Of a stretch of DNA of 64,000 nt, positions 10,469 through 21,776 are shown piece by piece. The notes below the pieces were generated by a model. The model saw nothing but the letters and a program-made list of their open reading frames with translations, was not told the DNA's origin and did no database searches. The DNA comes from Drosophila miranda (lineage: Eukaryota; Arthropoda; Insecta; Diptera; Drosophilidae). The DNA is taken from contig NC_046674.1 of the NCBI RefSeq assembly GCF_003369915.1, positions 26,539,657 to 26,603,656 on the forward strand, read 5' to 3'. Each line of letters begins with the position of its first letter. Position 1 is the first letter of the stretch. Position numbers and translations under genes: made by a program.

Positions 10469-11870
10469 TCCTGAGGCTCGCCTCCACCATTGTTGCTTCT
10501 AGATCGCTGTCAGGGGATTCCGGCTCCTCCCCGACAACGATGTGGCTGAGACCTCTGGCTAGGTCGCTCTCGTCGAACGCGTAGTCGTCCAAGATATCGT
10601 CCGACATCATGGACGCCGCATCCGACGCCGGGTTGTCTTCCTCGCACGAGGCCCCCTCTTTCGGGATCTCCGGCAGCTCCGGGTCTGGCTCGACCTCCGC
10701 TTGCCTGCCCTTGCGATCGGACTTGTAAGTGGATATGGTGACCTTCTTGTAGCCATAATCCACTACACCGTCCGACTTTGCGAGGAGATCAATGGATTCC
10801 TCATTTAGGACGAGGATAATCTGGCGCCTCTGCCCTTGGATATCCTCCACCTTTGCCACCTTCCAATCGGCTATAGGAAGGTGGGGGTTGCAGACCTGCA
10901 GTAACCTGAGGATCTTCTCAGGCTCTGCAGGCTTAGCCGAGACCCACGCTCTGGCTCTCGGGCGACTAGGGACATCTTCCCACTTCACGGCCTCCAGTTT
11001 CGCCCCTGGATAGACCTCTTTTAGGGCCGCCACCGCCTTCATGTAGAGGGCCGCAGAGCGAGCGTCTTGGCAGGCGATGGCTTTCACCTTGCCTTGATGC
11101 CACCCTGCGTCCTCACACTTTGGCGGTGGTCCGCCGTTCTCCTCCAGTTCCAGTAGGAACCGGTCCTGGAGCTCGTTCTCCACCAGGTGCCACTTATCGC
11201 GAGGGACATGGCCGTCCTCGGCGCCCCTGTCCAGGACACCGATCAGGGTCCTGCCCCTCGCCACCTCAGCGAACGACCGGTTCGTGAGGTGGGTCTTCAC
11301 CCGCTTGGCTTGCTGGGCTTGGCCTGGCTGATTTGCGGGGTCCTCCGCTGAGCGTTGCCGCTTGTTGGCGGCCTTGGCTGCGCCCTTTCCGGCTTTGGCT
11401 GGCTGGAACAGTGGAAGGATTGAGCAGGCCCACAGCCTCTGCTCCTTTCCTTCGGCTGACGCCTTGAAGTTCGGGTCTTCGTTGGACAGGATGAAAGCCG
11501 CTCGTCTCCTGTCCTGGTACGACGGCTTTCCACCCCGTGGTGCAGAGACGCTGCCCGCCGGGGCTCCCATGGGTTCTTCGGTCCCGGTGCGCTTACCAGC
11601 CGCGATTACGCTCTGCTTGGCAGCCACCCCGGTATCCGCTTCGCCCTTGGAGCCACCCGACTTGGAAGGACCCGATTGGCTTTTCGGGCCCCCCCTCGCT
11701 GCGGCTGCTGCCTGAAGACGGTGGACCGACTCAGTCTCCTTCCCCGTCTTCTTTGGACCCGGTTTCCCAGGCGCTGGTGCAGAGGGATCGGCTTGTCCCT
11801 CCGGTACTTTAAGAGGAGTACCGAGCTCCTTTGCGCCTTTGTTGGTTTTTATATGTTTATTATTTGGCAT
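10428..11870 (-). CDS. LOA-2 ORF1, gag-like protein
   Basis: Intact frame of about 480 codons. I chose ATG 11868-11870 (MPNNKHIK); the frame also extends four codons upstream to a GTG. A long Pro/Gly/Lys-rich N-terminal half contains KRQRS and KRVK basic clusters. The conserved domain (IGVLDRG, DAGWHQGKVKAI, IADWKVAKV, IILVLNEE) aligns in order with the ORF1 domain of the other LOA family. The C-terminus is acidic. No zinc knuckles. It overlaps ORF2 by 41 bases. Confidence 0.78.
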   Translation of the reverse strand: MPNNKHIKTNKGAKELGTPLKVPEGQADPSAPAPGKPGPKKTGKETESVHRLQAAAAARGGPKSQSGPSKSGGSKGEADTGVAAKQSVIAAGKRTGTEEPMGAPAGSVSAPRGGKPSYQDRRRAAFILSNEDPNFKASAEGKEQRLWACSILPLFQPAKAGKGAAKAANKRQRSAEDPANQPGQAQQAKRVKTHLTNRSFAEVARGRTLIGVLDRGAEDGHVPRDKWHLVENELQDRFLLELEENGGPPPKCEDAGWHQGKVKAIACQDARSAALYMKAVAALKEVYPGAKLEAVKWEDVPSRPRARAWVSAKPAEPEKILRLLQVCNPHLPIADWKVAKVEDIQGQRRQIILVLNEESIDLLAKSDGVVDYGYKKVTISTYKSDRKGRQAEVEPDPELPEIPKEGASCEEDNPASDAASMMSDDILDDYAFDESDLARGLSHIVVGEEPESPDSDLEATMVEASLRNVVDAPADKPPPL

Positions 11871-12229
11871 AGTAGTTCCCACGAGTAGGCGGGAAGGGGA
11901 TGGTCACCCGAGGCATAGCCCGCTTGCCCCGGGAAGCCTGATTTAAACTGGAGGTCGGCAGGTATCCAGAGTCCGCATATTAGCGACCGGGCACCCCCCC
12001 GGCCATGCATCCCTCGGCATATAACAGTGTCACCTTGGATTGGGGTAATTTCACTGAGAGTTTTCTTCTCTCCGCCCGACTACCATTCGCCAGCATCATA
12101 GCAGAGACATGACCGTGCTAGGACCTGTTTCCAGCCGCCCTCACGGGGAGAGTATAGTCGCACTTCCACCGGTGTGCACAGTTACGGCGGGTGACGGTTC
12201 GCTCGCAACCCTCTGTGTCCTAGGGGGGT

Positions 12230-12262
<33 letters not shown>
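12230..12262 (+). repeat. Poly-G homopolymer (33 bases)
   Basis: Run of 33 G in the LOA-2 5' leader, preceded by GGGGGGT. It is C-rich in the element's sense orientation. Confidence 0.95.
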
Positions 12263-12263
<1 letters not shown>

Positions 12264-12386
12264 GTGAGACGCAGACCGCACCGGGTATTACTAACCGGAG
12301 CGGCTGCGCCTCAGTTCCGAGTTCACAGTTGTGCGAGCCGACCCGTCATCCGTTTGTCCCCCTGTAGCACCCGATGGCTGACGGCC

Positions 12387-13621
12387 TATTAATATAAATA
12401 AGTATATTAAAGTTTTCGCTGGCGCATCAACGAATTTTGGTGCCAATTTGCAGCCGATGCAAAAAAAAAAATGTATAATTTATACAAAAAAATTGAAACT
12501 GTTGAAATTAATTGCTTTTTCAGAGTTACATAAATGAAAAATGTTGTGTTTTTTTTAAAGGTTTTTCTCCGACATAATAATTTTGAAGATAACCTTGAAT
12601 ATTTGTTATGTTTACGGTTTTAGCATTCTTCCGTGGAGCTTACCAAAAAATTCTGGACCTGTCTAGTTGGTAACTTGGTTCGTCCTGATTATAAAACAGT
12701 AAATATCATTGTTCTTTGATTGCGTCTATTTTTTTTTTAGTAGTTTCATTGTTTGCCGACCAGAATATGACTAGTGTTTCAGAGTGAAGTCTGACCAGGC
12801 GTTGTAGACAATTGGATGCGTGTAGATGTATAACAGCACCCACATTTGGAACATGCAGAACATTAGGATCGGGTCTGCACTGGAAAACACCAGTCTAAAA
12901 TATTCGATTTGATGTCGGAATCAAAGGGTCCTGCTCCACGTACAAATTCACATACTATATTGTATCTATATTTATCTATCACAGTGACCTGTGACATTCA
13001 GTGATCACAACTCTAAAATATGTAGATATTCCACATTCAAATTCGATTCCGATAACAAAAATAAAGTCAAGTCCAACAGAAAATAGTTCAGGATAAAGGA
13101 TAAGCAAAACGGAACAACAAAGGAACAAGTAGGTACCCCCCACCCTTCCATTGGTGGCCAATGGTGGCCCCCCACAGCCCTTTGTCCAGCAGCGGTATGG
13201 GAGTGTATTCGTGTGTTCCTGTGTCCGTGTGTCGTTGGTTAATGTGTGGAAAATTATAAGCATTGGTGACTCTTGCAATATCCCCACGCTGCAAGTGGTG
13301 CGCATTCGCTGCCTCTGCCTCAGTCGCTGCTTACCGAAATAGCGCTGTTGCTGCAGTCGCTGCCGCTAGACCAATGTGTCTCTGTGTGTGTGTGTGTGTG
13401 GGGTTTTTTTTTGCTTATAGGTCAAGTTAAAAGTAAGAGTATCCAACACCATTTGAGCCGTGTCTTTGCTACTCGTCGCCCTCTTTCGCCCTTGTTCGTT
13501 CGCCCTCTCTCTCTTTATCATCCGATCCCTTTTGAGTCTTTTGAGTTTTTGCGAAACATTCGCGTTACGTATCCCCAAGCAGCAATGGAAATTGATTTCA
13601 ACGTATCTCTCCCATTCGCAG
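12387..13621 (+). other. Block D1 plus Tis11 upstream/intron DNA
   Basis: 12387-12860 is block D, also at 32175-32640 and in part at 49361-49480. 12861-13621 is repeated at 49480-50243 and ends in a splice acceptor (TTCGCAG, AG at 13620-13621). It holds TG microsatellite (13380-13400) and T tracts. It is read as the intron 5' to the Tis11 exon. Short frames here are not convincing. Confidence 0.6.
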
Positions 13622-14439
13622 GTGGCCAGCGATCATCACCAGCCGCAGCAGCAACAGCAGCACCAGCACCATCAGCAGCAGACAGCGGATCAACTCGTCC
13701 TGGATATCAGCATGGAGCAGTCACAGTCGCAGCAGCACCGCCTCTATGGCGCCCTCACACGCACCATCTCACAGCCGGCTCAACAGCGCCACCCTCTGCA
13801 CCAGCAGCAGATCCAACAACAGCAGCAGCAGCAGGGTGTTGCCTCCTTAGTGATCATCATTGAGAATCTGGGGAACATGAATCTGCACCGTACGCTCCAG
13901 CGCACACAGTTGGAGCCGCTGCTCCAACAGCCCATGAACATATCTCGGTGAGTGCCCCCCCCCCTCCCCCCAGATCTGTCAGATCTTTCATTATGCGCCA
14001 GACGTGCCTCACATGTGACTTACTCTTTCCCTTCGCTTGTGTGTTGCAGCTACAAGACGGAGCTGTGCCACCCGTTCGAGGAGGCCGGCGAGTGCAAGTA
14101 CGGAGAGAAGTGCCAGTTCGCGCACGGCTTCCACGAGCTGCGCAACCTGCAGCGCCATCCCAAGTACAAGACAGAGTACTGCCGCACCTTCCATAGCGTC
14201 GGCTTCTGCCCCTACGGGCCGCGCTGCCATTTTGTGCACAACGCGGACGAGGCCCGCGCTCAGCAGCAGGCCGCAGCCCAGGCGGAAGCGGATTGGGAGG
14301 ACAGGCCAAGCAGATGCTGCAGAAGACCATGAGCACGCCGATGCAGCAGGAGGAGATGCCGCGCTTGCCCGTCTTCAACCGCCTGAGCTCTGCCGTGGAG
14401 GACTACCAGCAGAAGCTTCAGTCCAGCCTACTGCCCTAA
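13622..14439 (+). pseudogene. Tis11: Tis11 copy 1: Gln-rich exon plus tandem CCCH zinc-finger exon, internally deleted
   Basis: Tristetraprolin-type ARE-mRNA-binding protein. Exon 13622-13947 is Gln/His-rich and ends with NISR. The intron (GTGAGT at 13948, AG at 14048-14049) splits the Arg codon; the next exon opens with YKTELC. Both fingers fit C-x8-C-x5-C-x3-H with YKTEL/YKTEY lead-ins. After the second finger the frame ends early at 14330-14332, while a conserved Tis11-like C-terminal tail (MQQEEMPRLPVFNRLSS, ending at 14437-14439) lies in another frame. The Ser/Gly-rich middle expected from D. melanogaster Tis11 is missing. The upstream RTQSEP-type motif reads RTQLEP. The retained intron shows DNA-level duplication, not a retrocopy. 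A truncated zinc-finger protein could still be made. Confidence 0.85.
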
Positions 14440-14745
14440 GCAGCTCCAGCATCAGCATCAACACGAACATCAACACAGTCAAGCCACACCTCACCTTCGC
14501 CTTCGCCTTCGCCCGAAATCTGATCTTGAAAACAAAACAAATAATACTTGTATACACGCACGCGACTGTATACAGATCTTCGGTCTTGCATTTATAGGAC
14601 CTATTCGCGGACCCGCACACCCATTAGAACCCAGGCACTTTTGCTCTTGTTTAATATTTATGCAAAAATTGTACTAGTTATTACATGCGATCGGTCGTAT
14701 TGAGAATCGATTATCAATCGATCCGATCAATGTATCAAAATCCAA
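14440..14745 (+). other. Tis11 3' flank up to the LOA insertion
   Basis: Probable 3' UTR, nearly identical at 22163-22474 and 51071-51382. It has a CTTCGC repeat (about 14493-14510) whose copy number differs between copies. Confidence 0.6.
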
Positions 14746-14758
14746 TCCAAAACATATA
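14746..14758 (+). repeat. LOA target-site duplication, 3'-side copy
   Basis: TCCAAAACATATA, repeated at 19810-19822 on the other side of LOA copy 2. This defines a full-length insertion of about 5.05 kb. Confidence 0.9.
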
Positions 14759-14877
14759 GGTTAGGTTAGGTTAGGTTAACCCGGACGGCCCTCAGCGGAG
14801 CCACGCATAGGCCAATATGGCCCTTAGTTATCCGGATGGGGGGGTGTATGAACCATCGCGGGAGTGTTAATGTGGTT

Positions 14878-17800
14878 TTAAAAGTCCCCGAGAATCGAGG
14901 TGTTTTTAGCATAGGCCAGCAGTTCCTGTGGCGTCCTTTTGGAGGCATCTTCCAGTGATGCCAACACTGGGGCGCCCAGGTATCTCCTCCTCTCCCTTGA
15001 GAGAGCCGGACAGTTGCAGATGAGATGTTCCAGGGTTTCGATAGCCCCAGGTTCCTCACATTTCCTACAACTGTCTCTGTTGGTGATGCCTAGCTTTGCT
15101 GCATGTGCAGCAGCCAGACAGTGACCTGTTAGTATCCCCACTAGCAATCTAGTCCTTTCGTGGTAGGTGCAGTAGGTAGTGGCTAAGTTTCTCGGTGCGC
15201 TCCTTGCACATTATCTTCGAGGTTCTGCAGGTGGTGGTACTCCTCCACCTGCTATCAGTCTGTGCTCTAGCCTGCTTCTCTAGATCGCCTTGTCTGTCTG
15301 CTTAGGATGTCTTATGCCTCCCTGCTCGCCAAGACACTTCTGGAACTGACCGCGGACGACTGCATGGATCTTATCGCCGCTTGGCTGTCGACGAATAGGT
15401 TGACCGCTGCCTTCCCGATGGCAAAAACTTCTGCCTGGAATATGCTGCATTGGTCCGGTAGCTTATACGACAGCCTTATCTCAGGGTCTGTACAGTATAG
15501 GCCCGCTCCTACTCCTCCTTCTATCTTGCAGCCGTCTGTGTATATATATATTTTCCAGTCTTCAGGTCCCAAAGATGTGGTTGTTTTGACGTCAAGGCAA
15601 GTTTGGGGGGTCATGTAATCAGTTGATCTGGTCATGTCCCTGCCAATTGAACTGTGCCCGTATCCTTGTATGGATAGGTTTCCTGATGCTATAAGGCGTT
15701 GTGCTGCCTTTCCCGCAATCAGGCGAGCGTGAATGTCCAGGGGGTCGATTCCGAGTATAGTTTCGACTGCTTTTGTTGGGGTTGACCTCAGCGCCCCTGT
15801 AATACAGAGCAGAGCCTGTCGCTGAGTCTTTTCCATAAGCTTATGGTATGTCTTCTTTTCAATAGCCTGCCACCACACTCCATACAGCAGAGTTGGTCGC
15901 ACCACCGAGATGTAGATCCAGTGCATTAGAGCAGGTGACAGGCCCCATGTGCTGCTGAGCATCTTCTTGGATGCATAAAGCGCAATGGTAGCCTTCTTCA
16001 CCCTTTCCACTACATTGGGCCTCCATGCCAGCTTGCTGTCCAGTACTGTGCCTAGGTATTTCACCTGTGATTTTGGAGTCAGCCTAGTTTGGTCAATTTT
16101 CGGAGGGGTCCATATCGGTACCTTGTACCTCTTGGTAAAGAGGATGAGGTCCGTCTTGTCCGCGTTGATACTGAGTCCTACCTCTTCCGCCCACTCACGT
16201 ATCTCCCTGAGTGTACGTTCCATTATGGAGCTGAGGGTCGATGGACATACACCCGTAATAAGTATGCTTATGTCATCTGCATAGGCTGTTATTTTTGGGG
16301 CCTTCCTTTCAAATCTCTTAATGAGGTCATCGACCACCAAATTCCACAGTAGTGGCGATAGGACTCCACCTTGAGGTGTGCCTCTGTGTGCCCCTTTTAC
16401 CATGGAAGCGGTGCCCCACTCCGATTGCACCCGTCTACAACTTAGGAGGTTTTTGATCCAGACGTTGATTGCAGGGTGTATGTTATTCGCTTCTAGGCGA
16501 CTTGTTATTGCGGTTGTTGCCACGTTGTTAAATGCTCCTGAGATGTCCACAAATGCTCCCAAAGCATACTTTTTGTTGTGAAGGGCGCTCTCGATGGTGG
16601 CTACTAGCGAGTGTAGTGCCGTCTCCACTGATTTCCCCTTGGTGTAGGCGTGTTGGTTTATTGACATCAGTCCCCCTACCTCATTTCTGATGTGTAAATC
16701 CAACAGCTTTTCTAGTGTTTTTAGTAGAAAGGAGGTAAGGCTTATCGGTCTGTAATCCTTGGGACTCACGTGGCTGCACTTTCCTGCCTTAGGGAGGAAG
16801 ACAACTCTCGAGGTTCTCCATTGGATGGGGATATAGCCTGTACTTAGGCATGCTGAGTATATTGCGAAGAGCCATGGGGTAATAACCTCTTTGGTCAACT
16901 GCATCATGGCTGGGAATATCCCGTCCAGTCCTGGTGCTTTTATGGCCGCGAAGGAGTCTATGGCCCAGTGGATTCTCTTAGTGGTTAACAGACCTATTGG
17001 GGGGTGCTGTTCCTCAGTTGCTAGGTCCTGATGCTCCTTGGCGTCAGTGACCTCGGTGCATCCAGGGAAGTGCGCCTCCATTAGTGCTGTTAGGGCTTCT
17101 TTACTGCCCTCTGTCCACTGTCCGTTGTCTAGTTTTAGTTGGCTCTGTACTGTGGGCTGCTTTGAGAGCAGCTTCCGGAGCCTAGCGGTTTCGGGCACTT
17201 TCTCAATGTTGGAGCAGAAGTTTCTCCACGAGTTCCTTTGTGCCTTACGTATTTCCTTCTTGTAGCTCCTAAGTAGGATTTTATTTTCCTCATTGACAAT
17301 CTCTTCGTTCGCTTGTTTGGCGATCTTGAAGAATTCCTTGAGGTTGTTCCTTTGGAGAGAGAGATCTCGGTTCCACCAGAGTGGCTTGGACCTCCTCTTC
17401 GTTCTCGAGGGTTTGCACGATGCATGGTAGGCGTTCAGTAACTCGTTGGATAGGGTCTTTAGGGACTTCTCTATATCCTCCGCGGATTTCACTGAGCCCG
17501 GATTCGCGAGCTTCGAAGTAACAGTCTTTTTAAACTTTACCCAGTTTGTGTTTCGGGGGTTTCTATAGACTGTTATCTTCGAAGAGTGTTTGAATTCGCA
17601 CTTGAACTGAATGTACTTATGGTCTGAGAAGGATGGTCTTTCGAGGACTCTCCAGTCAGATACCAAGGTACTCTTTCCCGTGACAAGAGTTAGGTCTAGC
17701 ACGTTTGACGAGGTGGGACCCACGAAGGTGTGTTCCTCCCCACGTTTGCTACATCTAAGTTAGTGGATAAGATAAAGTCTAGGAGTGACTCACCTCTATC

Positions 17801-18250
17801 GTTGGTGTCAGGGCTTCCCCACACATTGTGATGGGCGTTGGCGTCTGCACCGATGAGGAGTTGGAGATTTTTGGAGCCGGCTTCTGTCACCAGACTCCTA
17901 AGTTCTTCCGGCGGGGCGGGCCTGTCGTGTGCCATGTAGCAGGAAGCTTCCATTAGGCGCTTTTCCTCGCTCTCCAGCATCACCACCGTCAGGTCATCCG
18001 TGCTGTAATGAGACATAAGATGAGCATGGATTCCCTTCCGTACGAGTACGGCGGTTCTGTTCCTGCTTACCGATGTTGAGTAGAGAAGGCTGTAATTTGA
18101 GGACTTTAGTCCGGCCACAGAGTTGCCTGACGCAATCCACGGCTCCTGGACTAAAGCTATGTCGGCGGGCCCTTGCTCCATGGCAATGAGGAGCTCCGCC
18201 GACGCTACCTTGCTTTTATGGAGATTGAGTTGCAGCACCCTTAGTGTCAT
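14878..18250 (-). pseudogene. LOA ORF2 copy 2 (endonuclease-RT-RNase H), broken
   Basis: ATG at 18248-18250. The endonuclease frame shifts at about 17750 where one C is missing from a C run. A second long frame (about 800 codons from 17723) carries the rest of endonuclease and all of RT: PKAGK, DISGAFN, TPQGG, YADD. Within RNase H the YTDG start survives, but a deletion at about 15293 shared with copies 3 and 4 removes the block that in copy 5 reads YWVPSHQGIEGNEAAD. The last part (CRKCEEPGAIETLEHLICNC, a CCHC motif) is in another frame. Confidence 0.88.
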
Positions 18251-19541
18251 GGGTGGCTAACTCAACCTCGCACGACGGGTTGACTATGATTGTCAGGTCA
18301 CCGTCACCGTCTTCCTCCTCCTCCGAGTCGTCCAGCGCAAGACCCTGGGCGGCCTCCACTATGGTCTCCAGACCTAGGTCCTTCTCGACCTCGCCTGCCT
18401 GGAGGGTGTGCGCATCTTTATCCTCGGGTGGCGCTTTTTCAGCCGTAGGTATACGCTACCTACGCCCCACGCCATCTTCCCGAACTTGGGATACAGGATG
18501 TCCTCCGCCATCTTGCTGATCTGGAGGATCACGTGCTGCCCCCCTCGTTGGGTAGTGGGCTACCGGCATGCAGAACCTTCCAATCAGCCGTTGGCACGTC
18601 CGGATTTTGCCTCTGCAGCAGCTTCAGTGCTCGCTCCCCCTGGACAGCAATGGGGAAGAGCACCTTCGCCTTTGGTATGGACGGGATCAGCTCCCTGTCT
18701 ACCACCTCCAGCTTGGCCCCCTCCCACAGAGCTTCCAGTAGGGGCACCTTCTGCACCAGCCACTGCCGCGTTGGGTCGTCATTGCACTTGAGGATTTTGA
18801 CCCCGTTCAGCCATCCCGCTCCATCGAACGTGGGCATGGGAGCGCTAGGGTCCTCCTCCATTCCACTGCGTCGCCGTCATCTTCCCGTTCTCATCGCTGC
18901 GATCGATCAAGGCCACAATGAGATGTCTCTTGGACACCTCGCTCATGGCCTTCTGCCTCGGCTTCCTCGTCTTCAGCTGGGGGGTGGCCACCTTGGGCCC
19001 GCGTTGCCGCTTGCTCGCCGGAGTGTCTTTGGCAGCACTCTCGATCGAGCGTTGCCTCTTGGTGGCCAACATCTCCTCCACCTTGTTGGCGAATCCACCG
19101 TTTGTTGCCTTCATCTGCGGCAGCTGCGCGTAGTATTCGCGGCCCTCCTGTACCCGTTGCTCAGCCCAGGCTAGCTTGGACTTCTCCTCTTGGGAGATAT
19201 CCGCCTTGCCCTGGAGCCGGCTCAGTAACTTGAGGGCCGCCTTATACTGAGCTTTTGCCTTCATCCCCTCCCTGGAACGCTTCGGCCCTTCCCTACGCAG
19301 GGAGCTGGTACCTGGTTCCGGCGAGCGGAGAAGGCTTTCCTCTTCGGTCTTGCTAAGGTTTAGCACGCTCTCCAGGTCCGAGTCTGCATCGACAACGGCA
19401 CCCGCGCGGCGACGAGGTGTGACCGCTGGCGACACGCAGAGAGGATTGCTCCTCCCCGTGCCCGCCGGTGGTAGCAGTCACGCTTTCCACCGACGTTTGG
19501 GTTGACATCCCAACCCGTGTTTGCTCCTTATCTACCTCCAT
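18216..19541 (-). pseudogene. LOA ORF1 copy 2, broken by deletions
   Basis: Same gag-like protein as 2556-3989. It is split by a deletion of about 40 bases near 18862 and another near 19410; both are shared with copy 3 and absent from copy 1. A one-base loss near 18427 is not shared with copy 3. Confidence 0.85.
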
Positions 19542-19809
19542 ATTTGGCCCGAAGGTCCCTACCGGTTAATGTTTTTCGGGGGGACCACCCCCTAGCGTTT
19601 TATGCCTGGCCGCCAGGCACCTCTAGCCATGGCCTTGGTTCAGTTCCCCCGACTTTAGATCGGGAAGACGATGGACCATAGCCTTAGCTAGACACTGCAT
19701 TACCCCGGGCAAGGCAAGCGACAGTGCATTATCCTCGCCCGGGATAATGCAGTGTCCATTGCCCAGCCGGCACCCTCGCGGAGGGTTCAGCTAGAGGGTT
19801 TTTGCCAGC

Positions 19810-20355
19810 TCCAAAACATATACATATATATACAAAATATATGTACATGAATACATATATATATGTATACATATATATTTTATATATAACGTTGGACCGT
19901 AACGTTGTCTTCCAATCCAATCCAAAACGGATCGCCGAGAGCCGAGTAGGTTCTTTAATTTATTATCCTGCTAAATTATGTAGTAGCAACGTTGTGTACA
20001 TACTGCGATATGAGTTGATATTTTTTGATAAACTTTTATATAAATTATACATACTTATGATTACGAGACTACGATAATGATAATGATAACGATAACGATA
20101 ACAGTAACAGTAACAGTAGCGCCAATGCCAATCCACTGGCGAACGCTATTAACGATGATATACCTCTTGCAGTCCTCTGCAATGCAACAAAACAAAACAA
20201 AAACGAAACGAAACAAAAAGAAAAGAAAAAGACCCAATCACAATTCAAACAAAAGACAAAGAAGAACAAAACAGATTTTTGTCAATTGTTCATCACTAGA
20301 CTATCGATATCGAACGAGCACTACTCAATATTCGACTCGAGTCGATTTGATTCGG
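19810..20355 (+). other. Target duplication and block H2
   Basis: 13-bp target duplication at 19810-19822, then host DNA homologous to 4261-4813, with the same GATAAT/GATAAC/AGTAAC run and ACAAAA-rich stretch. No gene seen. Confidence 0.65.
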
Positions 20356-21776
20356 TGGAAAATACAGAAGCTAGTGCTTATTCCCAAGCCAGGCAAGCCG
20401 CCGGGTACAGCGTCGTCGTATAGGCCTATCTGCCTGATCGACACCGCGGGTAAACTGCTTGAGAAGGTGGTTTGCGCGCGACTGGAACGCTCCATCGCGG
20501 AGGCTGGCGACCTCTCACCGCACCAATACGGCTTTCGCAAGGCCCGATCCACGATATACGCCGTTCGTAAGGTGGTGGACATTGCCTCCGGTGCAATTGC
20601 TGGCACTCGGTGGAAAGGCGGCGGGAAAGAGTATTGCCTAGTAGTCACTCTAGGCGCGTTCAACTAGACTCTAATGCGTTCAACACGGCGAGGTGGAGCT
20701 GCATCCTAAGGGCGCTGGAGAGTTTCGACACAGCCAGGTACCTGCAGCGGATGGTACAAAGCTACTTTGAGAGAAGGCTGCTTTTGTACGACACGCAGGC
20801 TGGCACGGAGGAATACGAGGTATCGGCAGGCGTCCCGCAGGGTTCAGTGCTTGGCCCCACTCTGTGGAACGCAATGTATGACGGCATCTTGCGACTCAGC
20901 CTCCCCCACGGAGTACACATGGTGGGTTTTGCAGACGATGTGGCTGTCCTAGTGGTGGCAAAAGACCTGTCCGTCGTGGAAACGACCTGCAGCCAAACGA
21001 TAGCGCGCATTGAACAGTGGCTGGACCTGGTCGGGCTCGAACTCGCACCCCACAAAACAGAGGCAGTGCTGGTATCCAGCCGGAAGAAAGTCGAGACGGC
21101 CAACATCTCAGTGGCAGATACTCTGATTTCGTCTAAGCGCGCTATCAAATACCTTGGTGTCCTGGTGGACACACGTCTCTGCTTTCGGGAGCACTTGGCC
21201 TACATGGGCACGAAGGCGGCGACCACCAACGGTGCGCTCTCGAGGCTAATGCTAAACACCCGAGGACCAAAGCAATGGCGGCGACAACTGCTAACGAGTG
21301 TCACGAGATCGGTGATGCTATATGCGGCGCCAATCTGGGCAAAGGCCCTTCGAACAGCGAGCTACGCACGGGGTCTGGCAGCCACGCACCGCCTCTCTTC
21401 GATTCGGATCACCAGTGCCTTCCGAACGGTCTCGGACGAGGCAGCACACGTGATCGCGGGCAGAGCACCCCTGGAATTCCTGGCGGAGGAACGGTCCACA
21501 TACTACCAGGAAACACATGGCAGAGGAATGGACGCGGCGGCGAAAAGGCAGGTACGCATGGCGTGCAAACAGGAGAGTCTCAGAAGGTGGCAACAGCGCT
21601 GGGACACGACCACTAAGGGGCGTTGGACCCACCAGCTTATCCCGTCCATCGACGCGTGGGTAAGCAGGAAGCACGGGCAGGTCAACTTTTACCTGACTCA
21701 GCTCCTCAGTGGTCACGGCTGCTTCCGAAGCTACCTTCATCGCTTCGGGCACGCGGACTCCGCAGAATGCTCTTGG
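20356..21776 (+). mobile_element. R1-A LINE copy 2, truncated at both ends
   Basis: Same 5' truncation point and same scrambled LDIKNAFN lesion (about 20654-20676) as copy 1. The 3' end is deleted inside the C-terminal CCHC motif, after AECSW, at about 21776. Tis11 intron sequence follows directly. The deletion removed the LINE 3' end and blocks F, D and the first Tis11 exon from this unit. Confidence 0.88.

Larger units (their letters stand above)
8028..12386 (-). mobile_element. Second LOA-type LINE (LOA-2), 3'-deleted
   Basis: Minus-strand LINE distinct in sequence from the repeated LOA family but with the same plan: ORF1 overlapping ORF2. The 5' leader spans about 11871-12386 and contains a 33-G run. 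The 3' side is cut at about 8028 in the RT C-terminal region, so RNase H and the tail are missing. Loss of the 3' end is not the usual 5' truncation and implies later deletion. The same event removed the distal half of block F from this unit, since F resumes only in block D at 12387. Confidence 0.82.
14759..19809 (-). mobile_element. LOA LINE copy 2, full-length but inactivated
   Basis: Bounded by 13-bp target duplications. The 3' tail on the element strand is (CCTAA)n-like, seen on the plus strand as four GGTTA units at 14759-14778. Lesions include a one-base deletion at about 17750, a 6-base deletion at about 15888, deletions in the RNase H region (about 15293, 15408 and 15545), and ORF1 deletions near 18427, 18862 and 19410. 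Confidence 0.92.

Noticed and set aside
12979..13305. Minus-strand frame of about 108 codons, repeated at 49601-49909
   Set aside because: Lies in Tis11 intron DNA; conserved only because the block is duplicated. No recognisable motif.
14759..14778. TTAGG-like repeats as a true telomere
   Set aside because: Only three or four units, always at LOA 3' ends and interior; Drosophila telomeres do not use this repeat.
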